From: Isoetes taiwanensis
Lineage: Eukaryota > Streptophyta > Lycopodiopsida > Isoetales > Isoetaceae
NCBI GenBank assembly: GCA_021234155.1
Contig: JAJEKV010000036.1
Location: 7,389,426-7,453,425 of the forward strand
Length of the DNA stretch: 64,000 nucleotides
Direction of reading: 5' to 3'
Position numbers and translations under genes: made by a program. Of the stretch, positions 1-12,571 are shown one piece after another (position 1 is the stretch's first letter; the number at the start of each line of letters is the position of its first letter). Under the pieces are notes generated by a model, which was not told the DNA's origin, searched no databases, and saw nothing but the letters and a program-made list of their open reading frames with translations.

Positions 1-2280
1 AGAATACATGCCAAATGCAAACCAAAGGGACTTTACTCATGATTCTTGATTCTAAAGCTGCACAAGACCTTGAAGGATATTGAAAAAAATTTAGATAGAT
101 TTTGATTAGAGCAAGCCTGTCAAATAAGCATCCCTGACCAGGTCAATTTTTTGTCAATAGCCCTAGTAGAGAGTTAAATTTTCTAACTCGATAAAGGTAA
201 CATCTTTTTGAGATCTGATGCTTCAATCTCTCTCTAGAATGTCTGCACACAATGTTCAAGAATGCTCTTTGCAGGAAGATGTGTATCTTTTTTGGAATTT
301 CGATTTTCTGTTGACTGTCTGTTACAGAGTATGAACAACAGGCAGTCTGGAATTGCTAGATGTTTGGATGCACGTTTTTGCTTTTCTATGCAGTATCAAT
401 GCCACCAATGCCTATGCAAATAAACAGATGAAGGTTACTTGAACACAATGTAAATATAGAGTAATAAGTACAGATCAAGGGTCTAATGATGCAGGCTTAA
501 AGTACTACCAGTAGGTTGTGCAGACATTTTTAATATCACGAATCTATGCTACAGATGCTCGTGTGCAATATTTTTGTTTTTTTCTCTCTGAAGATAGGAT
601 GCAAGGACTAAGTGTTATACAGATATAACATCTGACACAAAATCAATAGGAAGCTTTCACAAATTTCTCAACAAGGCTCGGATTTTCATTCAACTCAGAA
701 TCACACATGCAAACAATAATAATCCCAAGCTCTAAGTCTTGGACACAGGATGAAAAAAGTACACAATCAAGTGATCTGCACAAATTAGTCAATAATTCAT
801 GCAAAATCTCATGTTCGGAAGGCAGGGTCAAGCTCCAAATGTATGAACCGGTCTTTCTTCAAAGCAATCGATCCGTCTTTCGCCTCAAAGCCCTCGAAAA
901 ATTCTCTAAGAACAAAACCGCTTTTTGAATTCCCACGCCCTCGAAAAAATTTTTATTTTAGCTCTAAGAACAAAACCGCTTTTTAATGAATTCCCCCGCT
1001 TTTAGCTCTTGTTTCTTGAAGATTAAGGTTTTGGCAAAACACTCCCACAGAGCCAACTCGAAATGGAAGAATTTTATTTTTAGGTATACCATCCACGTGG
1101 GCCTCGGTACCTACACCGGGGAGATTGGCAGGGAAATCTAGGCTTTGGGAAGGGGGGGGGGTTAGATAGGAAACATTTTTTGCAAAATATGGTTAGGCAC
1201 GCTTCCAAGAAATCATATATAAAGGCCCAAATAAATGAGCTTCTGGAATTTCTTTTTTGCAAAAGGAATCTTTTTGATGCTCTCAATGATGGTGGAATCT
1301 TTTTTGCAAAAAGGCTTTTTATTTTTTTTGCTTTGAAAAGGGGTATGAGAATGGTGATGTGGCATGTGGGCATGATGAGTTGGCAATGTGAGGATGACAT
1401 GGCAAGTAGGGGTAATGAGGTGTCAAACAAGTTGGCTAAGAATATTTTTTCTAGTCAAAACATGGGATGATGTGGACATGATATGTATGACATGTGGATG
1501 ACGATGTGGAAGTGTTGGTGATGATGTGGCAAGATGATATGTCACTTTTATGGATTTAACCATGTAAATTGAAGAACTTTTGCAAAGGATGGAATTTCAA
1601 TAGGGTGACACGTGTATGATGACTTGGCCACTTTTGAATTATGTCATAGGTCCATTTTGATACCAATGCATATGATTTGCATTTTCTAAACAAAATTTGA
1701 CTTTTGATTGCTTCCCTTAGGAATTTTGCACTTTCTCTCACCATTTGACTTCTAGAGAGAGAAATTTGACCTTTGACCATGAGTATGACTTCTAGAGAGA
1801 GTATGACCAAGCCAAGTGGAAATTTGTGCTTTAATGAGATGGTGATTGTATGGTAAGCATGTGTGTGATGTGAATGGCATGTGAAGAGAAGTTTTGACTA
1901 GAAAAAATATTCTAGGCCAATTTGCCTTACGAAATGAAGGGTGGACATGGAACTTGGGGTCTAATGGGCATGTTTTCATGGTAAGGGATGTGGGAGGTTT
2001 AAGATGGGAATCAAGGAATGTGATTATGCCAAGAACTCAAATATAAGCATCACATACCAAGAACTCTTCAAGGGGTCTTCAAATCTTCAATATTTGCTTG
2101 AATCACCTTCCATGGCATGCTTGTGTGATCTTTGTCAAATGTCCTCACCCTGGTCTTCAAGTCTTCTTCTCAAAATGTGCAAAGATGCATTGTCTTTGTA
2201 TATCTGTGTTCAAATCAAAGTGTGAGCATGAGAATATAAGAATGTGTCTTGCTCTTCCTTGCTGCCATAGCATGGCAGCA
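1..2280. other. AT-rich intergenic sequence, no supported gene
   Basis: No reading frame here has recognisable protein similarity. The longest frames are 60-116 codons and lack motifs. At 1330-1540 there are loose repeats of the type GATGATGTGGCATG, which resemble the TGGCATG core of the minisatellite that follows and may be its decayed edge. At about 1747-1810 a 17-bp segment (ATGACTTCTAGAGAGAG) occurs twice. A minus-strand frame at 643-831 reads smoothly for 62 codons but I do not recognise it. Confidence 0.5.
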
Positions 2281-5200
2281 CTGCCTTGGGATGATGGAGC
2301 CCACGTGGCATGTTTGAGCGTGGCATGGCATGTTTGAGCCACCTTAGCTTGAGCCTAGGTGGCATGGTGGCGCCTGCGTGGCACGTTTGAGCCTACTTGA
2401 CATCTTTGAACCACCTTGGCATGTTTGATCCTAGGTGTCATGTTGAAGCCTAGGTGGCATGTTGGAGCCCGCGTGGCATGTTCGAGCCACCTTGGCATGT
2501 TGGAGCATAGGTGGCATGTTTGAACCTATGTGGCATGTTTGAGCCACCTTGGCATGTTTGAACCTAGGTGGCATGTTGGCATGTTTGAGCCACCTTGGCA
2601 TGTTGGGGCCTAGATGGCATGTTTGAGCCACCTTGGCATGTTGGGGCCTAGATGGCATGTTTGGGCCACCTTGACATGTTTGAGCCTAGGTGGCATGCTG
2701 GAGCTGAGGCGGCATGTTTGAGCAACCTTGGCATGTTGGAGCCTACGTGGCATGCTACAGCTTGCGTGGCATGTTTGAGCCACCTTGGCATGTTTGATCC
2801 TAGGTGGCATGTTGGAGCCTAGGTGGCATGTCGCGAGCATGCTCGGCCTGGCATGCTTGAGCCACCTTGGCATGTTTGATCCTAGGTGGCATGTTGGAGC
2901 CTAGGTGGCATCTTGGAGCGCGCATGGCATGTTTGAGCCATCTTGGCATGTTTGAGCCTAGTTGGCATGTTTGAGCCACCTTGGCATGTTGGAGCCTAGG
3001 TGGCATGTTGGAGCCCGCGTGGCATGTTTGAGCCACCTTGGCATATTTCAGCCTAGGTGGCATGTTGGAGCCTGCGTGGCATGTTTGAGCCACCTTGGCA
3101 TATTTGATCCTAGGTGGCATGATGGAGCCTAGGTGGCATGTTGGAGCATGCGTGGCATGTTTGAGCCACCTTGGCATGTTGGAGCCTAGGTGGCATGTTG
3201 GAGCCCGCGTGATGTGTTGGAGCCACTGTGGCATGTTGGAGCCTAGGTGGCATGTTTGAGCCACCTTGGCATGATGGAGCCTAGGTGGCATGTTGGAGCC
3301 CACCTGGCATGTTTGACCCACCTTGGCATGTAGTGTTAGAGCCTAGGTGGCATGTTTGAGCGGTATGCTGGAGCCTAGGTGGCATGTCCGAGCTCGCGTG
3401 GCATGTTTGAGCCACCTTGGCATGTTTGGGCCACCTTGGCATGTTTGATCCTAGTTGGCATGTTGGAGCCTAGGTGGCATCTTGGAGCGCACATGGCATG
3501 TTTGGGCCATCTTGGCATGTTTGAGCCTAGTTGGCATGTTGGAGCCGAGGTGGCATGTTTGAGCCACCTTGGCATGTTGGAGCCTAGGTGGCATGTTGGA
3601 GCCCGCGTGGCATGTTTTAGCCACCTTGGCATATTTCAGCCTAGGTGGCATGTTGGAGCCTGCATGGCATGTTTGATCCTAGGTGGCATGATGGAGCCTA
3701 GGTGGCATGTTGGAGCCTAGGTGGCATCTTGGAGCATGCGTGGCATGTTTGAGCCACCTTGGCATGTTGGAGTCTAGGTGGCATGTTGGAGCCCGCGTGG
3801 CGTGTTGGAGCCACCGCATGTTGGAGCCTAGGTGACATGTTTGAGCCATCTTGGCATGATGGAGCCTAGGTGGCATGTTGGAGCCCACCTGGCATGTTTG
3901 ACCCACCTTGGCATGTTGTGTTAGAGTCTAGGTGGCATGTTTGAGCCACCTTGGCATGCTGGAGCCCACGTGTCTAAGCCACCTTGGCATGTTGGAGCCT
4001 AGATGGCATGTTGGAGCCCGCGTGGCATGTTTGAGCCACCTTCGCATGTTTGGAACGCCTTGGCATGTTCCTAGATGGCATGTTGGAGCCTAGGTGGCAT
4101 CTTGGAGCACGCGTAGCATGTTTGAGCCACCTTGGCATGTTTGAGCCTAGTGGCATGTTGGAGCCGAGGTGGCATGTTTGAGCCACCTTGGCATGTTTGA
4201 TCCTAGGTGGCATGTTGGAGCCTATGTGGCATGTTTGAGCCGCCTTGGCATAGAGCCTAGGTGGCATGTTGGAGCCCACGTGTTTGAGCCATCTTGGCAT
4301 GTTGGAGCCCAGGTGGCATGTTGGAGGCCCCATGGCATGTTTGAATCACATTGGCATGTTTGATCCTAGGTGGCATATTAGAGCCTAGGTGGCATGTTGG
4401 ATCCTATGTGGCATATTGGAGCACGCATGGCATGTTTGAGCCACCTTGGCATGATTGAGCCTAGGTGGCATGTTGGAGCCGAGGTGGCATGTTTGAGCCA
4501 CCTTGGCATGTTTGATCCTAGGTGGAGATTGGAGCCTAGGTGGCATGTTTGAGCCTGCCTTGGCATCTTTGGAGCCTAGGTGGCATGTTGGAGCCCACGT
4601 GTTTGAGCCATCTTGGCATGTTGAAGCCTAGGTGGCATGTGGAGCCCGCATGGCATGTTTGGGGCACCTTGGCATGTTTGATCCTAGGTGGCATGTTGGA
4701 GCCTAGGTGGCATCTTGGACCGCGCGTGGCATGTTTGAGCCACCTTGACATGTTTGAGCCTAGGTGGCGTGCTGGAGCCAAGGTGGCATGCTTGAGCCAA
4801 CTTGGCATGTTGGAGCCTAGGTGGCATGTTGGAGCCCGCGTGGCATATTTGAGCTACCTTGGCGTGTTGGAGCATAGGTGGCATGTTTGAACCTATGTGG
4901 CATGTTTGAGCCATCTTGGCATGTTTGAGCCTAGGTGGCACGTTGGAGCCCGCATGACATGTTTGAGCCACCTTGGCATGTTTGATCCTAGGTGGCATGT
5001 TGGAGCCTCGATGGCATCTTGGAACACGCGTAGCATGTTTGAGCCTAGGTGGCATGTTGGAGCTGAGGTGGCATGTTTGAGCCACCTTGGCATGTTGGAG
5101 CCGAGGTGGCATGTTTGAGCCGCCTTGGCATGCTGGAGCCTAGGTGGCATGTTGGAGCCCATGTGTTTGAGCCACCTTGGCATGTTGGAGCCTAGGTGGC

Positions 5201-5504
5201 ATGTTGGAGCACGCATGGCATGTTTGAGCCACCTTGGCATATTTGATACTAGGTGGCATGTTGGAGCCTAGATGGCGTCTTGGACCGCGCATGGCATTTT
5301 GAGCCACCTTGACATGTTTGAGCCTAGGTGCCGTGCTGGAGACGAGGTGGCATGTTTGAGCCACTTAGGCATGTTGGGCCTAAGTGGCATGTTGGAGCCC
5401 ACGTGGCATGTTTGAGCTACCTTGGCATGTTGGAGCATAGGTGGCATGTTTGAACCTATGTGGCTTGTTTGAGCCACCTTGGCATGTTCGAGCCTAGGTT
5501 GCAT
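2281..5504. repeat. 18-bp minisatellite array, left block
   Basis: About 180 degenerate 18-bp units, typically GAGCCTAGGTGGCATGTT or GAGCCACCTTGGCATGTT, are arranged in 36-bp and higher-order pairs. Variant units carry GAGCCCGCGTGGCATG or GAGCCCACGTGGCATG. Because the period is a multiple of three, several frames on both strands stay open for 60-170 codons (for example MPPRLQHAKVAQTCH-like peptides on the minus strand). These are by-products of the repeat, not genes. The array continues at 19242 after the copia insertion. Confidence 0.93.
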
Positions 5505-6188
5505 TGAACAGTTTTGACTTGGCAATATTGAATAATTGCACTAGCACAAGTTAGTTGAATACTAAATTCAAGCTTAAACAATGCAATAGAAGTGCTTTTA
5601 ATTCAACATGTTATTATTGCCATTGAGAATTGAGCAAATTATAACAACTATGTGCAATGGTTGGAATACTGTAGCAATGAATACTATAAATTTTCGATAG
5701 CCCAAGCTTCAGAATACACCGTCTTCACAAAGCATCTTTGTCGACCTCGCTAGATTAAAAACATACTGCTTGGTTTTATTTTCGTTGATCCGGCCGATAA
5801 GCCGGACCGAACTCGTCTGCTATAGCCGGGATAGCAACTTCACAATTCTGTATTCTTCATGCCACTAAGTCATTGGACCGAAATCAACCTTACCAATTTT
5901 AACCTCATATATAGATAAGACCTTGCTTAATAATAATAGGCCTTATCTATTAACCATTGCATGCCATAATAATCATCCCTAAATATATTTTTGGATCAAC
6001 CTTTTCGACCCTATAGATTTGATCTCATAGAACCCCAGATAATATATATGGTCATGATCACACACAACCATGATTATGATCATATAGACTGCTTTGTAAC
6101 ATATAGCAATCTTACAATTTCCAACTTCTATCTTCAAATTTTCAATGGCAGTAGCATGAACTGCTATGACATGATTATAACTTCTTCA
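5505..6188 (-). repeat. Copia 3' LTR
   Basis: This 684-bp repeat begins TGAACAGTTTTGAC on the plus strand and ends ACTTCTTCA. It matches 18453-19241 apart from scattered substitutions and the 96-bp insertion there. It lies directly downstream (in element orientation) of the purine tract. Confidence 0.93.
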
Positions 6189-6197
6189 TTTCCCCTT
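6189..6197 (-). promoter_or_regulatory. Polypurine tract of the copia element
   Basis: On the minus strand AAGGGGAAA lies immediately before the LTR start TGAAGAAG. This is the expected position and composition for the primer of plus-strand DNA synthesis. Confidence 0.85.
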
Positions 6198-6968
6198 CAT
6201 GTCATATGCAGTACATTGTATTCTTTGTCTGAGTAAGCTAAACCTGTATTCTGGAAGAGCTTTCGTTAGAATGTCAGCCAACTGATTTTCAGAGTTTACA
6301 TAAATAAGCTTGATCATTCCTTTCCCTACCACTTCCCTTATAAAGTGCAATTCCAGTTCAATGTGTTTGGATCTTTCATGTAACACTGAAGCCTTAAACA
6401 TAGCTATGCAGCTTGTATTATCACACCATAGTAGTGTAGGCTGATTCTGTATAATTCCAAGCTCATTCAGTAGTCTTCTTTCCCAAACTAATTCTTTAGC
6501 AGTTAAGGTTGCTGAAGCATACTCTGCTTCAGCACTGGACATTGCAATGGAGCCTTGCTTTTTACATTTCCATGCTACGGGAGCACCACCCATAAATATC
6601 ATATAGCCAGAGTTGGATTTTCTATTGTCTAAGTCTCCTCCCTAGTCAGCATCACAGTAAGCATTAAGCTTCAGATCTTTTGTGCTAAAAGTTATTCCAC
6701 AGTACATTGTCCCTTTAAGATATCTGAGTACTCTCTTGGCAGCAATCCAATGCTCCTTCCCTGGATCATTTAAGTATCTGCTCAGCATATTAACTATCTG
6801 TGCTATATCAGGCCTCGAGCAATTTGCAACATATGCTAAACAGCCAATTAGAGATCTGTAAGGAATATTTTTCATCTCATTTCTTTCTACATCTGTTTTT
6901 GGGCACAATTGCATGGAGAGTTTTCTTCCTGGTACTACAGGAGTTTTGCAAATCTTGCAATCCTTCAT
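6192..6968 (-). pseudogene. Copia RNase H and end of reverse transcriptase (broken)
   Basis: This region encodes the C-terminal part of the copia polyprotein. One open stretch (6968-6642) carries the RT connection region with SLIGCLAYVANCSRPDI and RVLRYLKGT, both typical of copia. A second (6602-6186) carries RNase H, with SSAEAEY, WCDNTSCIA and KHIELELHFIRE, ending near ADILTKALP. An in-frame stop at about 6640 separates them, so no continuous protein can be made. The frame ends just before the purine tract, as expected for the last domain. Confidence 0.9.
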
Positions 6969-6995
6969 TCTAAACCTTTCTAATATTGAATCTAT

Positions 6996-7726
6996 CTATC
7001 CACTTTGTGTTAGTGTCAGTTTCTTATTTTTCCTGTCCCTGTGAACTTCAACTCCCAAAAACTTTGCTAATTCACCAATATCCGTCATTTGAAATCTTTG
7101 ATTCAAAATTTGCTTGCATGTCTCCAGAACTTTTAGACCTTTTGAGATCATGATGTGGTCATCAACATAGAGTGCTATAATGCACCAATCATCTCCTGCC
7201 TGAAATTTGTATAGATTGCCATCATTTTTAAGTTTGCAGAATCCTTGTTCTCTGAGATAAGCGTCCATGCATTTATACCATTCTCTTGGAGATTGTTTAA
7301 GTCCATGCACAACCATGTTTCATCTCCAAACTTTATTCTTACCTTCTTCAAATCCTGGGGCCTGTCTCATATATATTTATTCCTCCAATTTTGCATTCAA
7401 AAATGCTGTATTTACATCCATATGATGTATCTTTAGGTCTTTTGCATTTGTAATGGATAAAAGCATCCTGATACTATTCATTTTAACTAAAGGTGAGAAG
7501 GTCTCCTCATAGTCTTCTCCTTTTTTCTGTGAAAACCCCTGGGCCACAAGACGAGCCTTATATTTGGGTGTAATACCATATGCTCTTGTTTTAATTTTAT
7601 AAAGCCATTTGCAGCCAACAACATTCCTATTTTCAGGCATATTTGTGAGCTCGTATGTCTCAGTTCATTTAAAAGATGCCATTTCATCTTCCATGGCTTT
7701 GATCCACTTATCTTTATCGATGGCAT
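6996..7726 (-). pseudogene. Copia reverse transcriptase (broken)
   Basis: The 5' half (7640-7377) contains NVVGCKWLYKIK and YKARLVAQGFSQ, followed by the HHMDVNTAFLN motif. The next open stretch (7316-6996) contains the polymerase active-site motif YVDD in LYVDDHIMIS and the conserved GLKQSPREWY. Stops and a frameshift lie at about 7375, 7318 and 6995, so the enzyme is inactive in this copy. The amino-acid motifs place it in Ty1/copia rather than Ty3. Confidence 0.92.
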
Positions 7727-7798
7727 TTATTGCCTCTGAATAGTTCCTAGGTACCCTAAGATCAGAGAGCATTAAAACTTCAAAAAGGTCATGTAACT

Positions 7799-8595
7799 CA
7801 CCTCTTTGTTCTGCTAATCTTTTACTTCTGCCATATACATCTCTCCCAACCCTTCAACATTTTCTTGCAATTTTTCCACTTCAGTTCTCCTTTTCTTTTG
7901 TTCTGTCAACAATTTATTTTGATGGAGACCTTCACGTTCAACCTGCACATGCTCAAAAGGTGTAATGGTATTAGTTATTTTGCATTCATCTTCTATATCA
8001 TCTATGTCAAAATGAACCTTTGGTTCACGAGGTTTCCCCTCAGATGTATCAACCTGTACTTGTGTTTCATTTTCAGTTTCCTCATCATGATGTTTCCCTT
8101 TGATATATCAGCTTGTACTTGTCTAATACTTTCTGTTTTTTCATCATGCAGATTTACCTTTGGAATTTGTTTGTAGTATTGTGTTTCATCGAACACAACA
8201 TCCCTACTTATTATTATCCTTCTCTTTTTTGGATCATAAAGCCTATAAGCTTACTGATGGTCATAGCCAACTAAGTAGGTAATGTATGCTCTGTCATCAA
8301 GCTTCCTTCTCAACTCTTCAGGAACATGTGTAAAGGCAAGACATCCATAAGCCTTTAATAGATCATAATTTGGAAGTTTACCTTTCCATAACATCTCAGG
8401 CGTTGCTGAAAGGTAAAAGATTTTGTACATATACTGCAGTTCTTACTGCCTCATTCCAAAGAAAGTTTGGCAGGCCTGTATATTTCAGCATGCTCCTTGA
8501 CATTTAATATGGTACGGTCTTTTCTCTCTGCAATACCATTCTGTTGGGGAGAGAACCTGCATGTTAACTGTCTCTTGATTCCCTTCTTTCTACAA
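7799..8595 (-). repeat. Copia integrase/RT linker segment, duplicate unit 1
   Basis: This segment is repeated at 12572-13396. It covers the integrase C-terminus and the linker before reverse transcriptase, and both copies stop at exactly the same Helitron insertion point. Unit 1 lacks about 14 bp near 7849 and about 20 bp near 8398 compared with unit 2. The duplication therefore probably followed the Helitron insertion. Confidence 0.85.
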
Positions 8596-11500
8596 TCTAC
8601 TTACTTAAATTGTGTTGGGGGTGTGTCCTCCTTTTTCCGGCCCTGTGTACATCGAAATCCGGCCAAAAGCGAAATTTTGGAATCCGAAAATGTAAATCCG
8701 GCAAGAAATTTTTTGCCATCATTGCTCACGCCGGTGTCCGCATTTTTCCGGCGTGAGCGGCGGTGGAGTTTTGGGCGATTTTTTTTTCCGCAATGTTTTC
8801 GCTCATTTTCCCCTTTGATTTTGCCGTTTCTTTTCATCCTCCACTCTTCTCACCAGAAACGGCGGGCTGGCGGTGATGATAATCAATGCCTTGATCGGAG
8901 ATACGTTTAGGGTTTATTTAGGGTTCTTAGATTTTAGAAAAGGAAAGAGCCGACAAGCGGCAGCAAGCAAGCATGCGGATTTTAGCTTTTGAGGTTCTCT
9001 CTTCAATCATCATTTTGAAGCAGATTTTGAAGCATTTTGAGGGTTCTTCAAGCAGATTTTGAAGCTTCCAGGGATAAACAGTCTTTTAAACTCTGGTATT
9101 TTCTCTTGCAAATATGTCCTTTGATGCTTGCGGATGGATTCTCTTTCCATGACTTCAGTTTTTGGTTTGGGTTTTGCGATTGCGGAGAAGGGGTTTTGGC
9201 TCAGATTATGTCCATTTTTTGCAGTTTGTAGCAAAGAATAGCTTTGCTTTTGATTTCGTTGGTCGGGGTAACAATTTCTCTAATTTACTTTCTTGCATGG
9301 ATTGCTCCAGAAATACCGTATTTAAACCTTTTTAAGTTTGATTACAGTAGCTCTAGCTCCAACAGAGGCTCGGCTTAAGCACACTAGAAGTCTGAATTCT
9401 ATTCTATTATGTTTTGTATCCTCGTACAAGGAGTGCCAGATAAATGTGTAAGAGCAGGTTTGGCGGTGCCAGAGGAGGTTTTGCCAAAGTTTGGACCGGC
9501 GGATAAATGAAACATGGCTATGGCAACTACATCCGACCCACATGCAAAAGTCTTCTTGTTTAAAGCTACACGTTTTGCTAAAGCAGATTTTAATATTTCG
9601 TTCTTGCTTTTTTTGTCATTGCAGATACTCAAATGTTTGCCTTCGCAAACGTTCCATGTGTCTCTCGCTCCAGCAAGTTGGTCCGCCTCCAAATTTATAG
9701 AAGTGTAGTAGCTGTAAGCATCGTTGTTTGTCTTCTTTCTCGAATATATACTTACTTGGTCATCTTGATATTTGCATATGGAAATGTAGACAGAGGCACC
9801 ACACAGGGAACACGTTAAGATGAATTGGGTCTTACATGTCCTCTTTGCTTTGGACATCTCATCAAACAATAAGTCTTAGCCCAAGGTTTTCCATGCTAAA
9901 ACATAGTGTTATTCCCAAATTTAAAGATTTAAGTTCTCTTTTGTGTTCTTTAATTGGAAAATGTGTTTGTTTTTTTTTTCGAAAACCAGTTCCAAAGACC
10001 TTTGGAGCTATGGGCATATTGTGCAGTGCGCTTGAAAGTTTTTCTATAATTGGACCTTCTCGCTTGGTGCAATTTTTCGAAATGAGGCATGCGCCTTGCG
10101 AATATTTAGTTGCATGTTTATTTATTATGATGGTTCAATTTTAAGCATGGGGAACCCATTCTAAGTTGTGCTTCATTTTGCATCTGTAGTTTAAAAAGCA
10201 AGTACAGTGCTTCATCTTTATGCAAAGATAATTGAAGCTCTGAGGAATCGGACAATGAAGAAGACGATGACGAAGCCAACCGCTGTTGAAAAAGCCGACA
10301 ATAATGCTACACAATGCGGGAAAAATTGTTTCACTCGCCTTTGCTTATCAATGCAGGTTAATGATCCGAGCACTATATACTATGCGTGATAAACCAAGGT
10401 TATCCTAACAAAGAAACGTTGGATTATCCCAGACTATCACTGCATTGTTTTCTGACAACATTCTTTGCCGCAAACCGTTGCCTTGAATTCAGAATGCATG
10501 CAAAGTTTAAGTTTAGTTCACATGGTCACAGATTCTAAGCCGTTCAAATTTTTACCCATTTATGGAAGTTTATTTCTATGCCTAAACATACCCAAGTTGT
10601 CTTATAAATCATTCTTCACATATTGCAAATTGATAAGTAAAATAAATCTCAAAATTGTTGTTTTTGGCTAAAATAAAGCAGTTGGTGGTTGCTATGCTTA
10701 TCTCACAAATATAAGGATTGGCATAGGATGTCTTGGAGCAATAAGCTATCATATGTTAAGACAAACGTGACTTGAATGGGTAAGTTATAATGTAAGCACT
10801 TCCCTTTAGATCGACAAAAACCAAATAAAAGGGAAGATAAAAGGAAAGATAATGTTTCAAGATGATGCAAAAACTATAATCATGCATGTGGCTTTCCATA
10901 CTTTCCAAGTATGTGCCTGGCCTTGGGAATGAAATCACAGACATTTCCAAATGTTATTGAAACAATTTGACACGGTATTGATATTTACAAATGTGATTGG
11001 AACAATTTAAGACGATTGCTTTTATGTTAAAATTTCATGTTTCTTTACTGTATGACGTAAATTAAAATAGCAATATGCTATTCTTGATGGGTTAAATTGG
11101 AAATGGACTAATTTTCAGGATTCATTTCATTATCATGGATTAAGGCGAACCCAACACACGTTTACTATGTCGAACACATGGCAATGTCGAACACACATTT
11201 ATTATGTGCACACGTTAAAATAATTCGAATAGCAAAGTATGTTTTCTCTTGCAAATATCAACCTGTGGATCAACATATGGCATTGTAACAACATTCGACA
11301 TCAAACATGATTTGTCAAAAGAGTAACAACTTAGGTTAAAGGCAGATAAAAACACCCAAGCTCCTAGATTAGTGCCAGGCACATGTTTATCGAGTACATA
11401 ATTAATATATTGATGATACTGTTATTAGACAATTTCAATAACAAACGTAATTACAAAAAGCAAATCATATCCATTCTTGCCAAATCAACATGTCTTTGTT

Positions 11501-11669
11501 ATCGAAAAATTTCCACATATGGACATATGGAAAAAAATATTCCCCAACGTAATCCTTGGACTTTTAGTTTTAAAGTGAGGAGATAATTAAGATCCTCCTC
11601 AATTATGCGTAGGCTCTATTAAAATACACGCCCTACTTATGCCAGAGCAAGCGCGCACACGTTACTTAG
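8596..11669 (+). mobile_element. Helitron copy A1 (non-autonomous, about 3.07 kb)
   Basis: The 5' end is TCTACTTACTTAAATTG, preceded by A at 8595. The 3' end follows a decayed hairpin (about 11641-11658) and reads ACTTAG, followed by T. The matching copy A3 has an intact hairpin and CTAG. A-to-T target placement, 5' TC and 3' CTRR-like end with hairpin are the plant Helitron signature. No Rep/helicase is present. The 5' part is GC-rich and includes AGGGTTTA motifs like a captured 5' UTR or exon, but I recognise no captured gene. Confidence 0.75.
8724..8758. repeat. 11-bp perfect hairpin inside Helitron A1
   Basis: GCTCACGCCGG and CCGGCGTGAGC are separated by 13 bases. The same hairpin exists in A2 near 13530-13564. 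In A3 (near 24545-24580) one arm is altered and the hairpin is lost. Confidence 0.8.
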
Positions 11670-12571
11670 TGTGGTCTTATATTTTATCTTCCATGATTGC
11701 AGGTTTTCACATATGGATCACACTTCCATAAGGAATCTTTGCCATTGAAGGGGAAGTCATTGCATGCAAATGTACTCATAAGGCTACGAAGAACCAAACG
11801 ATTTCCCATTTCAAATTTAGTTACATTGTTCTAGGCAACGGGTGTAGACTTCATAGTTTGGTCGGGGTAGACTTCGTTTTTGCAGCCCCATCCCATATGG
11901 TCGACATGGTCGACAAAAGAAGGTACCGCATCATAGATCCGCCTAATGTCCGCGGCAAGAGTTTCCGCTTATTTTCCGAACATTAATTTAAAAAATGATG
12001 TCCACACATATTGATGTCCACACATATTGATGTATATAATAGAATCATAAGCATCCTTTAAAAAGGAAAGGAACAAAACATATTGTAGATTCCTCGCACC
12101 AGCTCAATAGAGAGAACTTATTTACTTATTCTAGGTTTTAATGCCATTGTGGTTTTAGATTAAGCACGCTTGTTGTTGCAAACGCAGTATGTCCTCCACA
12201 AACTTGGAGGATCGAGCTTTGTTGTGGGCTATGAAAATGTCCATTCATAATTTGGCGGTCTAATAATGACGGGGCATGACAAAAGCTTAAAGTGCATCCT
12301 GCATATAAAAAGAAATGGAACCGTGTCACGAAATTGTTGAATGTGGGCTTCTATTAGTCAAAGGACATATCAGACTATTGGATTGATTGCTTACATCAAC
12401 ATGTCCTCAAGGTTTGAATTTTATTCTAGCAAATAGTTTCAAAGATTTTGCATTGTGCATGTCTGGTATTTGGGCTATATATTCTGATCAGGAGATGGGA
12501 GTAATCCTGCATAAACAGTTGTCATGGAGAGGGCTTCAAAAGAGAATAAGCATTTGCTTGGAGAATGCAAC
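11670..12571 (+). repeat. Flank segment F shared by A1 and A3
   Basis: This 0.9-kb segment lies just beyond the A1 3' end and matches, in reverse, the sequence beyond the 3' end of A3 (21666 down to about 20765). It ends at GGAGAATGCAACC, after which copia sequence resumes. No gene is recognised. A shared flank outside the terminator suggests that a larger unit moved, by read-through transposition or recombination. Confidence 0.75.

Noticed and set aside
2281-5504. CRISPR-like array
   Set aside because: There are no unique spacers, the unit is only 18 bp and degenerate, and the context is a eukaryotic genome.
2431-5525. Long open frames on both strands encoding His-, Cys- and Met-rich repeat peptides
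   Set aside because: They arise because the minisatellite period is a multiple of three. Frames overlap on both strands, there is no start context, and the peptides change with every unit variant.
7865-8176. Plus-strand frame repeated at 12524-12961
   Set aside because: It is the antisense of the duplicated copia linker, not a gene.
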